Source of the DNA: Sorex araneus
Lineage: Eukaryota; Chordata; Mammalia; Eulipotyphla; Soricidae
NCBI RefSeq assembly: GCF_027595985.1
Contig: NC_073307.1
Coordinates: forward strand, 48,028,509 to 48,092,508
Length of the DNA stretch: 64,000 nucleotides
Direction of reading: 5' to 3'
Shown: one piece after another, positions 32,872 to 43,275 of the stretch
How positions within the stretch are numbered: position 1 is the first letter of the stretch
Layout of the letters: every line of letters starts with the position of its first letter
Program-made: the position numbers and the translations under genes
The notes under the pieces: generated by a model
What the model was told of the DNA's origin: nothing
Seen by the model: only the letters and a program-made list of their open reading frames with translations
The model's database searches: none

Positions 32872-34707
32872 CGAACGGCGTGGAGGCCCACTGCCGCTAG
32901 AGACGGCAGCAGGGGGCACAGGGCTGAGAGGCAGGAGTTTGGGGGTGCAGGGTCTGGGGCCACCAGCAGCAGCCGGCCAGGGAGTCCACGTGCCCTCCCT
33001 GAGCTGCGGCCACCCCTCCCGTCTACAGGGAGTCTTGGACTCTGCAACGGAAGGTGGGGGGCCGGGGGGAGCACTGGCTGAAGAGTCCCTTGGCAGGGCC
33101 TGATGGGATGGAGAAGCTGCCTCTGGCTTTCACGAGCTGCAGAGATGGCAGCGTCTCGCTGGGGAAGCCATGGAGGGGCCCTCCCCGGGGTCGCTAAGGC
33201 CGAGAGAGCCTGCCAGTGACCCAGCCCCTGCTGCCCCAGCGGGCTTCCCAGCCCCGCCTGGCGTCTTTCTGCCTGTCGCTGAATTCTCGCCTCCAACCGT
33301 CTGTTCTTTCTGCCTCTGCCTCTGCCTCTGGACACCGTTTTCTCTCCCTGCTTCACACGGCTTTGCCCTGGCCTCCACGTGTTCTCCTCTGCTTGGTTCT
33401 GCAAGAGAATCGAGTCACGGCTGCTGTCTGACGGGGCACTTCCTGCCCCCGCCCTTCCCCCGCCCCCCCACCTCCGTGTTCAGGCTCTGTTGGGCTCCGT
33501 ATGCCCACCTGGCTGGCCTTCACCATTCTGGAGTGGGGGAGGTCCCAGGAGGCAGGTTCCCCCAGAGAAAGTGAGCGCGGTAGAAGAATGTGTTGGGTGT
33601 CCGGGAACAGCAGGCGAGGCCCCTTGCCGGGTACCGATTGGCCTTTTGGCTGCAGATCGGGCCAGACTGCCGTGCTAAGGCCGTCGTCTTTGAGCTGGCA
33701 AAGGGGGCTCAGGCCCCTCCTCATTCCCCGGCCCTCTGGCCGTGGCCGTGTTCCTTTCCCTTTGGGAAGGCCGTGGGTCTTCTCATTTCCATGAGGGGCC
33801 TTTCCAGATGTTTCTGTCGGAGACCTGGAATTTGAGAGGCCGGGCTGGTGCACGACCTTGTAAATGACAAGACCGTCCCCCTGGTGGAGAGCAGGAAGGA
33901 ATTCAGTGGTGCCCTAGGACAGATGGAGGTTCAGTAACAGGTTTGTTTCCGGGATGGGTGAGAGGTGGCGGGAGGCCAAGGGATGTGAAACCTAGGGTCA
34001 GGGTTGCCTGGAGACAGGGAGTGTGGTGAGCACTGAGGCAGGAGTCAGCAGCTCGGGGAGAGAGGACAGAGGAGGAGAACCTTCAGGCCTTCAGGAAAAG
34101 TCTGGGGCTCCGAGATCCGACTTGGAACACACTGAGGCCACGTGTATCTCTGGACCTCACTTCCCTGGGGCAGACAGTGCGGCAGATCGCCCCAGATGGC
34201 CCTCCTGGTCACTTCTGACACCTTTCGTATGATACAACGCCCTCTGCCACTAATGGGTGGGGAACTGACAGAATTACAGACGCGCGAGGCAGGATTCAGA
34301 TGGAAGCTTTCCAAGACTGGGGGCCGAGCACCACCCACTTCCTCTTTCCTAGCCCTATTTCTGGGCTCCCCAGTGGGGCGAAGGGTGGTGGAGGCGGTGC
34401 CCATGCTGGGCTGAGCCTGCAGTTTTCGTGAGCTCGGGGGTTCGTCTCCATGGAAACAGGGGTGCTTTCCCAGTGAGCTCATTCTGCCCAGAACTCCGAG
34501 GGCATGTGTGGGGGAGTCTTGAGTAAGTGCAGCTCCTTCATGCCAGCCCCTCCCAGGACAGTGCAGCCTCAGCCAGCAGCCGCTTCTCCCCCACCCCCAC
34601 CCCCACCCCCGCCCCCCCAGGGCCAGCCAGGGAGGAGCCCTGCCCCCCTCTCCTGCAGCTCCTGAGCCTGGATGCCCCCAATTCTGTTTTCTCCTGTTCT
34701 CAATACA
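32872..34707 (+). other. SYNPO: Putative 3' UTR of the short-tail SYNPO transcript
   Basis: Single-copy GC-rich sequence directly after the TAA. No canonical AATAAA was seen between 32872 and 36400. The variant AATACA at 34702-34707 is the best candidate poly-A signal, so the end is uncertain. Open frames here are unrelated GC shadows. Confidence 0.4.
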
Positions 34708-35520
34708 CTCTGCCTCAAACCTGTCTTTGCTTCTTTCTTTCCTCCGCGCTCGCTGACTGCTACCTGGGCCCCTTTCCCCTTCCCTGATTTTGGTCTGGGA
34801 AGTGGGTGGACCTGCAGGGGGTACCCAGTGTGAACACGGGGTGTGTGCCCCGGCCTCCGAGTCCACTGTGTGGGAGCTTTCCTCCACAAGGCTGACCGGA
34901 AGGTAAGGGTTGGACTCTCTGCCCCGGGGCAGCATTGAGAGACCCAGAGTTCCCAGGCTGGTCAGGCGCTTCTATTTCTCCTCCCTGTAGAGTTTGGCCA
35001 GCAAGACTGCAGAGGCATGGGGGAGCCCTACAACCCCGTAATGTCTAATTTTTGAGTTCTTTAACAGTAGTGTTTAAATGCCTCAAGCTAGGACATAGAA
35101 ATTCTGGTTCCCTATCACTCCCACCTCCCTCCCAGAGATCTAAATCTGGTCTTTTCCCACATTCATCACTAGCTCCTGAAAGCCCTGCGTGGAGAGGAAC
35201 AAATAGCCAGATCCAGATTCTCGCTGTATTCCCGACTCTGTAGGTGTGAACACAGATGATCCCGTCCCCCACTCGGGTCCTCAGTTTCCCCTTCCATGCA
35301 ATGAAAGGATTGCAGTAGGGGCTCTGGGGGGTACCTGGTCCTGGAAGTCCTGCCTGAGACCGACCTACGCGCTCAGCCCACATCCTTCTCTGCTCCGGGG
35401 CTGGGGCTGGGTTCAGTGGGCACAGATTTCTGAATTTTCACTCCTGTGCACTTCCCAGGAGTTCTGGTGCTTTGGAAACATTGAGGTCCTTGCCAGCAAG
35501 AAAATGGTTCTGGCATCCTA

Positions 35521-35697
35521 GTCTTTTTTTTTTTCTTTTTGGGTCACACCTGGTGATGCATAGGCGTTCCTCCTGGTTCTGCATTCAGGAATTACTCCTG
35601 GCAGTGCTTGGGGGACCATATGGAATGCCGGGGATCAAACCCAGGTTGGCCTCGTGCAAGGCAAACGCCCTCCCCACTATACTGTCACTCCAGCCCT
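35521..35697 (-). mobile_element. Type A SINE, minus strand
   Basis: Poly-T, 'ctttttgggtcacacctgg', 'gggggaccatatggaatgcc', 'gcaaggcaaacgccct' and 'cactccagccc' give a complete inverted copy. Confidence 0.92.
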
Positions 35698-36474
35698 GCT
35701 TTCTACAGTCTTGACCCTCCTGATATACTAAACACAGAGACAGGAATGAGTTGGGGCAGTTCCCATGAGGGCTGGCTCTGCCCCCGTCCAAGGGACTCCA
35801 AGAAGCTAATCCACCCTGTCCCCAGCTTTTCAATCCGGACTTGAGAAGTAAATCCCGCTTCTCCTTCCACCTTGCTGGCCCTAGTTTTTACTTGTGGCCC
35901 CTCAAGGTAGGCCAAAGTCCCTATTGAGACTTTTGGGCAGTGACCATAGTGCACCCCACCCCTGCACCCTGGTGCCGCCAGCCTACTTTTCGCCTGAAGA
36001 GTCCTGGTTCTTAGATATTCATGTTCAGCCACTTGGGTTATGAACCCTTCGCCCCACACCCACAGCCTGGCTGCCTGAGGCGTCAGATTCACAGCTCTCC
36101 TGGCAGTGAAAGGAGTCTATTCCATAATGAGCCTCAACTCTCCTACTTGGTGACTAGGGCTTTGCATGTCCCCGGGAAGTCTGAGGATGGCTCCCGCATT
36201 ACCATCCCGCCAAAAAGCCCCTTTTCAAGCTGCTGTACAATGTTCCTCTTTAGGATAAAGGCCTCGTGTCTGAGTCTGGGCTCCCCTATAGCTGTCACCT
36301 TGGAAGAAACATGTACACTTCATATCTGTTGCTTCCTTTTCTTTTCTTTTTCTTTCTTTTCATTTATTTTCTTCCCTTAAGTACATGTAAATTTTATGAC
36401 AAGGTAATCGATGCAGATACCTCCAATCACAAATGAATATACTCATCCCATCACATTACAATGTAACTTAAAAC

Positions 36475-36670
36475 AGTTTTTTTTTAATTCAATCACCATG
36501 AGAAACAAAGTTACAAAGTTGATCATGGCTGAATTTCAGTCATACAATGTTCTGACACCCAACCCCTGACTAGAGAACATTTCCCACCAGCAACACGCTG
36601 TTTCTCTCCAGCCACCGCCCCACCCCCCTGCACCTCTATGGCAGACACTTTTCTTCTCTCTCTTCCTGTT
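36475..36670 (-). repeat. L1-type 3' terminal module, minus strand
   Basis: 'aattcaatcaccatgagaaa', 'caaagttacaaagttgatc' and 'tttcagtcatacaatgttct' match the A-tail end of the element at 40601-41217 and the block at 4075. Only this terminal part is present. Confidence 0.6.
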
Positions 36671-36683
36671 TTTCCCCTTTGAT

Positions 36684-36842
36684 TCTTGGGCCACACCTGG
36701 AGATGCTTGGGGGTTACTCCTGGATCTGCATGCACTCAGGAATAACTCCTGGCAGTGCTCAGGGATGTGGGATGCCAGGGATTGAACCCAGGTCGGCCAC
36801 GTGCAAGGCAAGAGCCCCTCTCGGATACTATTGCTCCAGCTT
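36684..36842 (-). mobile_element. Type A SINE, minus strand
   Basis: 'cttgggccacacctggagat', 'gcactcaggaataactcctg', 'gattgaacccaggtcggcc' and 'ctattgctccagc' are all present. It is inserted in or beside the L1 module. Confidence 0.88.
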
Positions 36843-36868
36843 TCTTTTCCTTTTATTGCTTCCTTTTC

Positions 36869-37068
36869 TTTCTTTCTTTTTTTCTTTCTTTTTTTTTTTT
36901 TTTTTGCTTTTTGGGTCACACCTGGCGATGCACAGGGGTTACTCCTGGCTCTGCACTCAGGAATTACTCCTGGCTGTGCTCAGGGGACCATATGGGATGC
37001 CGGGGATCGAACCCGGGTTGGCTGCGTGCAAGGCAAACGCCCTACCCGCTGTGCTATCGCTCCGGCCC
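36869..37068 (-). mobile_element. Young type A SINE, minus strand, with target-site duplication
   Basis: Close to the window's consensus: 'gctttttgggtcacacctgg', 'ccggggatcgaacccgggtt', 'ctgtgctatcgctccggcc'. The 15-bp direct repeat 'tattgcttccttttc' lies at 36854-36868 and 37069-37083. Confidence 0.96.
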
Positions 37069-37356
37069 TATTGCTTCCTTTTCACTGGGAGAAATTAGAT
37101 TGTGATTTAGTAAAATTAGATTCTGATTAGATAGGAGAATGGAAGTTGAACGGTTCTGGACTTTAACTTGGTAGGAGACACTGAATGTACTCACTTAGGA
37201 CTCAGAGTTGACTACTGGTGAATTTGGTTTGGAGGCCGAATGAACTGCTTATTACTGGTATTAAAATCTGATCAGATGAACAGTCTTAGCAAATACATGC
37301 CAGACCAGACATGGCTTACCAAATCCAAATTGGGTAAGCACATTAAAACCAGTTCA

Positions 37357-37357
37357 A

Positions 37358-37421
<64 letters not shown>
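37357..37421. repeat. Compound (CA)n(GA)n microsatellite
   Basis: About 9 CA units followed by about 23 GA units, uninterrupted. Confidence 0.95.
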
Positions 37422-37423
<2 letters not shown>

Positions 37424-37610
37424 CCTAGTTAGGTAGAATACATTGAATGGTTCTTTATACCTTTGAGCTGCATTAAAATGGACTTGGTATTGCCAACGCC
37501 CTTACCAGTCTGTGTGAGGATTTATGAAAACCAAAAGGTGAGATTGAACCTTGTAGCATACATATGAAAAATGTAAGGCAGTATACAGAGTATACAGCAG
37601 ACCCATACTA

Positions 37611-37736
37611 AATTTTTTTTCTTTTTGGGTCACACCCAGCGATGCACAGGGGACCATATGAGATGCTGGGAATCAAACCCGGGTCAACCATGTGCAAGGC
37701 AAATGCCCTACCCACTGTGCTATTGCTCCAGCCCCT
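37611..37736 (-). mobile_element. Type A SINE with internal deletion, minus strand
   Basis: 'ctttttgggtcacacccagc' and 'gatgcacagg' are joined directly to 'ggaccatatgagatgctg', so the 50-bp middle segment ('ttactcctgg' region) is missing. The head 'gctattgctccagcccc' is intact. Confidence 0.9.
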
Positions 37737-38189
37737 AAACCCATGCTAATTTTGAAAAAAAAAATGTAGTTACCATGCTTTACAGTACTGTCAATGATAG
37801 GGTTCAATGCATATAGTGTTCCAACACATGCCCCTCATCCTCACAGTGTCCTTTTCCCTCCATCATTGTCTTAGGGTTCACACTCTTCACACATGCCCCC
37901 ACCCCATCTCCTCATCATGGTAATCTCCGTTCTGCACACCAGTTCTCAGACTTGTTGCATTCGGCTCTTTGTCACTTCCTTTCTGTGCTTCATATGAAAG
38001 ACATGACCCTGTATCTTTCCTCTCCTCCTGGCTGACATTAGTCAGCCTGATATCCTTCAGTTCCATTCACATGGTGATAACTTGCATGCTGCCACCTATT
38101 CTTATAGCTGAGGAGTATTGCATTATGGACATATGCCAGTTTCTTAATTCAGTCATCTGTTCTTGGACATTTGTATTGTTCCCAGATTT

Positions 38190-38378
38190 GGGGTTGGCTG
38201 GCTTTTTTTGTTTGTTTGTTTGGGCCACATTCTGCTGTGCTCGGGCTTCCTCCTGGCCCTGAGCTGAGGGGTCATTCCTGGCAGGGTTTGAGGGGTCCAA
38301 ATGCAGTACCAGGGACCCAACCCAGGTCAACTGCATGCAAGGCAAGGATCTTCTCCACTGTACTATCTCTCTGACCTT
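38190..38378 (-). mobile_element. Type A SINE, minus strand, old copy in L1
   Basis: 'tttgtttgtttgtttgggcc' leads into 'gtcattcctggcaggg', 'gggacccaacccaggtcaac' and 'actgtactatctctctgacc'. Confidence 0.8.
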
Positions 38379-39060
38379 GATTTTGGCTATTGTGAATAGT
38401 GTGGCAACGAATATAGGAACACAAATGTCTTTTCTGAATAGAGGTTGTGGGCTCGAGGGGTAGATGCCAAGAAGAGGAATTGCTGGATCATATGGAAGCC
38501 CAATTCCTAGTTTTCTGGAAAAGAGCCCATATTATTTTCCAAAAGGGTTGGACCAGGAAACATTCCTACCAATGATAAATGAGAGTCCCTTTATTCCACA
38601 CCCCTGCCAACACTGGCAGCTTCTGTTCTTTTTGATGTGTGCCAGTTTCACTGGTGTGAGAGGTGATATCTCATTGTTGTTTTGATTTGCACTTCCCTGA
38701 TCAGTGATACAGAGAAATTTTTCATATACCTATTGTCTAGCTGTATGTTTTCTTTGAAAAAGTTTCTACTCACTCCTTTCCTACATTTTTGATGGTTTTT
38801 TTCTGTTAAGTTTTACAAATACTTAGTATAGCTTGAATATTACCCATTTGTCAGATGAGTGGTGGGCAAAGATATTTATTCCACCCAGGCTGTGGGTTGT
38901 CTTTTTATTCTGGTCACAGATTCTTTTGTGGTGCAGAGCTTCTTGTTTATTTTTGCTTCTGTTTGCTTGGCCAAATGCAATGAATCATTGAGGGTGCCTC
39001 TGGATTCAATGCCATGAAAGGTTCTTCCTATGTTTTCTCTATATTATTTATGGATCCTAG

Positions 39061-39238
39061 TTTTTTTTGGGGGGGGTTTTGGGTCACACCCAGCGATGCA
39101 CAGGAGTTACTCCTGGCTCATGCACTCAAGAATTACTCCTGGCGGGGCTCGGGGGACCATATGGGATGCTGGGAATCAAACCCGGGTCAGCCGCGTGCAA
39201 GGCAAATGCCCTACCCGCTGTGCTATTGCTCCAGCCCC
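39061..39238 (-). mobile_element. Young type A SINE, minus strand, with target-site duplication
   Basis: A full inverted copy with 'gggtcacacccagcgatgc' and 'gctattgctccagcccc'. The 10-bp repeat 'tggatcctag' flanks it at 39051-39060 and 39239-39248, within the L1. Confidence 0.94.
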
Positions 39239-39790
39239 TGGATCCTAGTTCTTTACAAAGTCTTTAATCCATTCTGAACAGACTTTGGTGCATGGTGTGA
39301 CAGAGGGTCTGAGTTCATTTTTTAATATATAACTGATCAGTTTTGCCCATCACCATTTGTTGAAGAGACTTTCCTTGATCTGCTTCATACTCTTTGATCT
39401 TTTGCCAAAGGTTAACAGTTTATAATATTAGAGGATCTGTCTCTGGGCTCTCAAATCTATTCCATTGGTCTGAGAGTCTTTATACCAGTACCACACTGAA
39501 TGTAATATTTGATTATGTGATTGTAATACCTGATACTTGATTACTAGAGATTTATAGTAGAGTTGAAAGTTGAGAAAAGAAAAGCCCCCCTCTTTTCTCC
39601 TAGCATTGCTTTGACTATTGGGGGGGGCGGGGTGTCATTATTCCACTTAAATTCTAATTGTTCTATTTCTTTTTTAAGTGTCATGGGTATTTTTTTAGGG
39701 ATTGCATTGAGTCTGTATAGTGCTTTCAGTAGGATTCTCTTTATAACCACATTAATAGCATTAATAGCATCAACTACATTAATAACCTGG

Positions 39791-39970
39791 GTTGCCTTGC
39801 ACGCGGCCAACTCAGGTTTGATTCCTCCATCCCTCTGGGAGAGCCTGGCAAGCTACCTGTGGTGTATTAGATATACCAAAAACAGTAACAAGTCTCACAA
39901 TGGAGACGTGACTAGTGCCTGCTCGAGCAAATTGATGAACAACAGGACAACAGTGCTACAGTGCTACAAT
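39791..39970 (+). mobile_element. Type B SINE, 5'-truncated
   Basis: Starts within the head at 'gttgccttgcacgcggcc' and contains 'gagagcctggcaagctacc', 'tctcacaatggagacg' and 'cagtgctacagtgctac'. The A box is missing. Confidence 0.87.
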
Positions 39971-40600
39971 CCACCAACAGGAGATGATGCATTTCATACT
40001 TATGTCTTATTTCTTTTACTAGTGATTTATAGTTTTTTAAAATTTAAGTCTTTCACTTACTTGGTGGATTCCTGGGTGTTTTATTTTTTTTTCAGGCACC
40101 ATTGTATGTGTGTTTTTAAAATACAATTTCTCTCTTCTATTTCCTTGTTTGCATACAGGAATGCCATAAATTCTGCATGTTGATTTTGTAGCAGCCATGT
40201 TACTGTGCAAGTTTATTGTTTCTAGTTTTTTTTGTATGGAGGTCTTTAGGGTTTTCTAAGTATAGTATCTTCTCATCTGAATATAGTGATAGTTTCTTTT
40301 CCAATCTGGGTATCTTGAATATCTCTTTCTTGCCTAATTGCTATGGCAAGGACTACCAATATTAAAAGGATAGTGTATTAATATATTAATGTGAATAGGA
40401 GTCCCATTCAGCTATCTCCATAGCCCCAGAGTCATGATTTTTATAAACTCCTTTTAAAAAAGGGATTTTATTTTACTTTTATTAAAATGCCATTATTTAC
40501 AGTTATTCACAGTTGGGTTTTAGACATACTGGCTCAGATCCTGCTCACCAGTGCCTTCTTCCCTCGACACAGTTCCCAGAGTTCCCTCCTCTTGTACATT

Positions 40601-41217
40601 AAAAAAAAATTTTTTTTATTGAATCACCATGTGAAAAGTTACAAAGCTTTCAGGCTTAAGTCTCAGTCATACAATGATCAAACACCCATCCCGTCACCAG
40701 TGCACATGTTCCACCACCAAGAACCCCAGTATACCTCCCATCCCACCCCACCCCCTGACTGTGTGGCTGATGATTTCACTCTGCTTTCTCTTTACTTTGA
40801 TTACATTCAATATTTCAACAGAAAACTCACTATTATTATTTGGAATTTTCCCCCAACAATCAGATCTGCCGAAAAGGCATCATTTGGTAATTTGTTTTCC
40901 ATTGCTGAGAATGAAGAGTATATGAGGTTTTGGATTTCTGATATTTTAGTAATTCAGTCCAGAGAAATTTCTGCCAGAAGTCGCATCATTGCAAGCTTGT
41001 ATCTTTCTTTAGTGGGCCTTATAAGATGGCGGTCGCCACACGGCCGGGAAAGGAAAGGCCGAGAGAGAAAAACCTTTTTCCTCTCGGGGCAGCATGGGGC
41101 TGTAGCTTAGTTCACAGTCTAGAGGCATTTCTGCAAGAAGCCGCTGGGTGCTGAAGTTAGTTAGTTGGCCTCCGGGATCATGGCCGTTCAGGAATGGAAG
41201 AGCCGTTTATTTGTGTG
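40601..41217 (-). mobile_element. 617-bp non-autonomous retroelement with L1-type tail and perfect 15-bp TSD
   Basis: Flanked by identical 15-bp direct repeats 'ctcctcttgtacatt' at 40586-40600 and 41218-41232. Read on the minus strand it begins with GC-rich leader sequence (including 'ggccgtgtggcgaccgcc' and 'atcttataaggcccac'). It continues through a section with short open frames only and ends 'acatggtgattcaataaaa', an AATAAA plus A-tail. The 3' end resembles the L1-type modules at 4075 and 36475. Likely an internally deleted L1 (5' leader joined to 3' UTR) or a chimaeric element mobilised by L1. Family name not known to me. Confidence 0.75.
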
Positions 41218-41232
41218 CTCCTCTTGTACATT

Positions 41233-41735
41233 TTAAATTTGGTTGTTGAAGTTTGGATCTCTTGTTTTCGGTGTTCTTGACTCATGGTTTGGATATTTAG
41301 TTCTACCACTCCCATTCACCACCAATGTACTCAGATTCCCTTGGCCCAGCTCCCTATTTCTTCTCGTCCAACTCTTCTTCTCTTCCCCTTTATTTCTCTT
41401 CTGCTCCTCTTTGTACTCAGGGGACAAGGGTGATCTAGCCTCCCCTCCATCCCCGCTTTCAAATATTTCATTCCCTCATCCAGTTATTCTGTATACCACA
41501 TATAAGTGAGGTCATCCTGTGGTTGTCATTATTCTTCTGGCTTACTTCATTTAACATGATGTCTTCCAGTTCCATCTATGTTATAGTGAATTGCATGATT
41601 TTGTTGCTCCTTACATCTGTGTAGTATTCCATTGTGTATATGTGCTGCATCTTCACAATCCTCTTGTCTATCACTGGACACCTAGGTTGATTCCTTATCT
41701 TGGCCATTGTACTAAGTGTCCAGGGCCATGCTTTT
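41233..41735 (-). repeat. L1 3' UTR fragment, minus strand
   Basis: 'ttcttctggcttacttcat', 'ttccagttccatctatg', 'tgtgtagtattccattgtg' and 'cttatcttggccattgtact' are antisense L1 3' UTR phrases. The element at 40601-41217 is inserted at its edge, since the text before 40586 appears continuous with it. Confidence 0.8.
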
Positions 41736-42116
41736 TAACTTCAAATATTTCACTAACTTGACCTCACCCAAGCCACCTTTTCTATCCCATGCTTGCAAAG
41801 AAACAGTTAGGGTAGTACTCTACCACGGGAGGAAGGATCTGACTTCTTTCTTTGTTTCCATCTGTCAATCTAACAAGGAAACAATAGGAGATGATTCTAG
41901 CATCATGGCAAGGGGATCGGGGCTGAAAGGGCCTTTCCTTGAACTTAACTTCAATAATAATGGTTGATACTTTTGATACTTTATGGTACCAGCCATTATT
42001 ATTGATATTTATTGATTATTGATACTTACAGTTGACAGTTTAATTTTGAATGGATTACATCTAGGTGATTAAAGATCTAAACATTTATAAGTCATGTAGT
42101 ACATTAAAAGCATGGG

Positions 42117-42293
42117 GGGGGTGCTGGAGCAATAGCACAGCGAGTAGGGTGTTTGCCTTGCACATGGCCGACCGGGTTCGATTCCCAGCATCCCATATGG
42201 TTCCCTGAGCACTGCCAGGGGTAATTCCTGAGTGCAAAGCCAGGAGTAACTCCTGAGCATCTCCGAGTGTGACCCAAAAAGAAAAGAAAATCA
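42117..42293 (+). mobile_element. Type A SINE
   Basis: Head 'tgctggagcaatagcacagc', B box 'gggttcgattcccagcatcc', and tail 'gacccaaaaagaaaagaaaa'. First of a four-SINE cluster upstream of the last SYNPO exon. Confidence 0.92.
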
Positions 42294-42440
42294 TGGGGGA
42301 AGAGCACTAGTACACCAGGTAGGATGTTTGCTTTGCGAGTTGCCAAACACGGTTCTATCCAGGCACCACATATGGTCCTTCCAGCCCAGCAGGAGAAAAT
42401 CCTGAGCACAGCTGGGTATGGCCTAAAACAAAACAAAACA
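42294..42440 (+). mobile_element. Type A SINE, old copy, head to tail with the previous one
   Basis: 'gggggaagagcactagtac', 'ggcaccacatatggtccttc' and 'gctgggtatggcctaaaac' are followed by a (AAAAC)n tail. It directly follows the A-tail of the younger copy. Confidence 0.78.
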
Positions 42441-42535
42441 AGTTTTGAGCCATCACCACTGACTGTGGACCTTATCCCATTTATTTCCTAACTGGCTGCC
42501 ACATGTTTAGTTCCATACATATCTTTCCAGTATTT

Positions 42536-42692
42536 TTGTTTGTTTTTGTGTGTTTGGGGGCCACGCCTGGCTGTGCTCAGGGTTTATTTCTGGTTCTATG
42601 CTTGGGGATCATTCCTAGATGATTGTGGATAGAACCCTGGTGGGCCACGTTCAAGGTAAGAGCGCTGCCCATTGTACTATCTCCATCTCCTC
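42536..42692 (-). mobile_element. Type A SINE, minus strand, old copy
   Basis: 'tttgggggccacgcctggct', 'gtgctcagggtttatttctg' and 'cattgtactatctccatctc' follow the inverted order. Confidence 0.8.
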
Positions 42693-42790
42693 CAGAATTT
42701 CAATCTGGTAAATAGTGTCTGTTGACTACATCTGTTGGTTCACAGTTTAAGAAATCTACCACATGTGAATTTTTTAAAAAATAAACGATC

Positions 42791-42990
42791 CGGGGCTGGA
42801 GCAATAGCACAGCGGGTAGGGCGTTTGCCTTGCACGCGGCTGACCCGGGTTCTAATCCCAGCATCCCATATGGTCCCCTGAGCACCGCCAGGGGTAATTC
42901 CTGAGTGAAGAGCCAGGAGTAACCCCTGTGCATGGCCGGGTGTGACCCAAAAAAGCAAAAAAAAACCAAAAACCAAAAAACCCCAAAACC
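42791..42990 (+). mobile_element. Young type A SINE with target-site duplication
   Basis: Near-consensus copy with A tail containing 'ccaaaaacc' units. 'ataaacgatc' flanks it at 42781-42790 and 42991-43000. It lies only 285 bp upstream of the SYNPO last-exon acceptor. Confidence 0.96.
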
Positions 42991-43275
42991 ATAAACGATC
43001 ATTTAGTCCTCCCGCTATTGTAGCCCGCTTCACTGAGGAGGATGCTGGAGCTCAGAGGCTCCACACTGCTTCCTGTGCTGGGGCGACTGGCTCGGACTCT
43101 CAGCAAGCACAGGTGGCAGTCCCCACCCGTGGGAGCGCCCAATCCGCGTTTTACCGTTGCAGCCAGGTGTCCCTCCGTGTACAAAGAACACACCCAACTC
43201 TGCTCTTCCCGGCACCCCGCTCTGGAGGACCCCAGCACTAACGCACAGCCCTCCCCCCTTCTGCTCTCTCCCCAG

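Larger units (their letters stand above)
37740..40400 (-). repeat. L1 element, minus strand: 3' UTR and decayed ORF2
   Basis: In + order: the L1 3' UTR phrases 'tgacattagtcagcctga', 'ggctattgtgaatagtg', 'gaattgctggatcatatgg', 'tgaggtgatatctcattg'-type text and 'cttctttgaaaaagtttct'-type text. Then comes antisense ORF2: near 39,640-39,720 the minus strand encodes LNAIPKKIPM and EIEQLEFKWN, resembling the C-terminal part of L1 ORF2p, and 40,270-40,350 is like the reverse-transcriptase region. Stops and frameshifts are frequent. SINEs are inserted at 38190, 39061 and 39791. Confidence 0.85.
32842..43275 (+). other. SYNPO: SYNPO alternative intron, 10.4 kb
   Basis: Removed in long-tail transcripts. 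It runs from GTGTGG at 32842 to the acceptor 'tgctctctccccag' ending at 43275. Its first 2 kb doubles as the short-tail coding end and UTR. From about 35.5 kb it is packed with SINEs and an antisense L1. Confidence 0.85.

Noticed and set aside
31486-32919. 477-codon minus-strand frame opposite the SYNPO large exon
   Set aside because: GC-rich antisense shadow of a proline-rich coding exon; no family resemblance, while the + frame matches synaptopodin throughout.
39544-39810. Possible host gene on the minus strand with KKIPM/EIEQLEF motif
   Set aside because: It is the C-terminal part of a decayed L1 ORF2, continuous with L1 3' UTR text.
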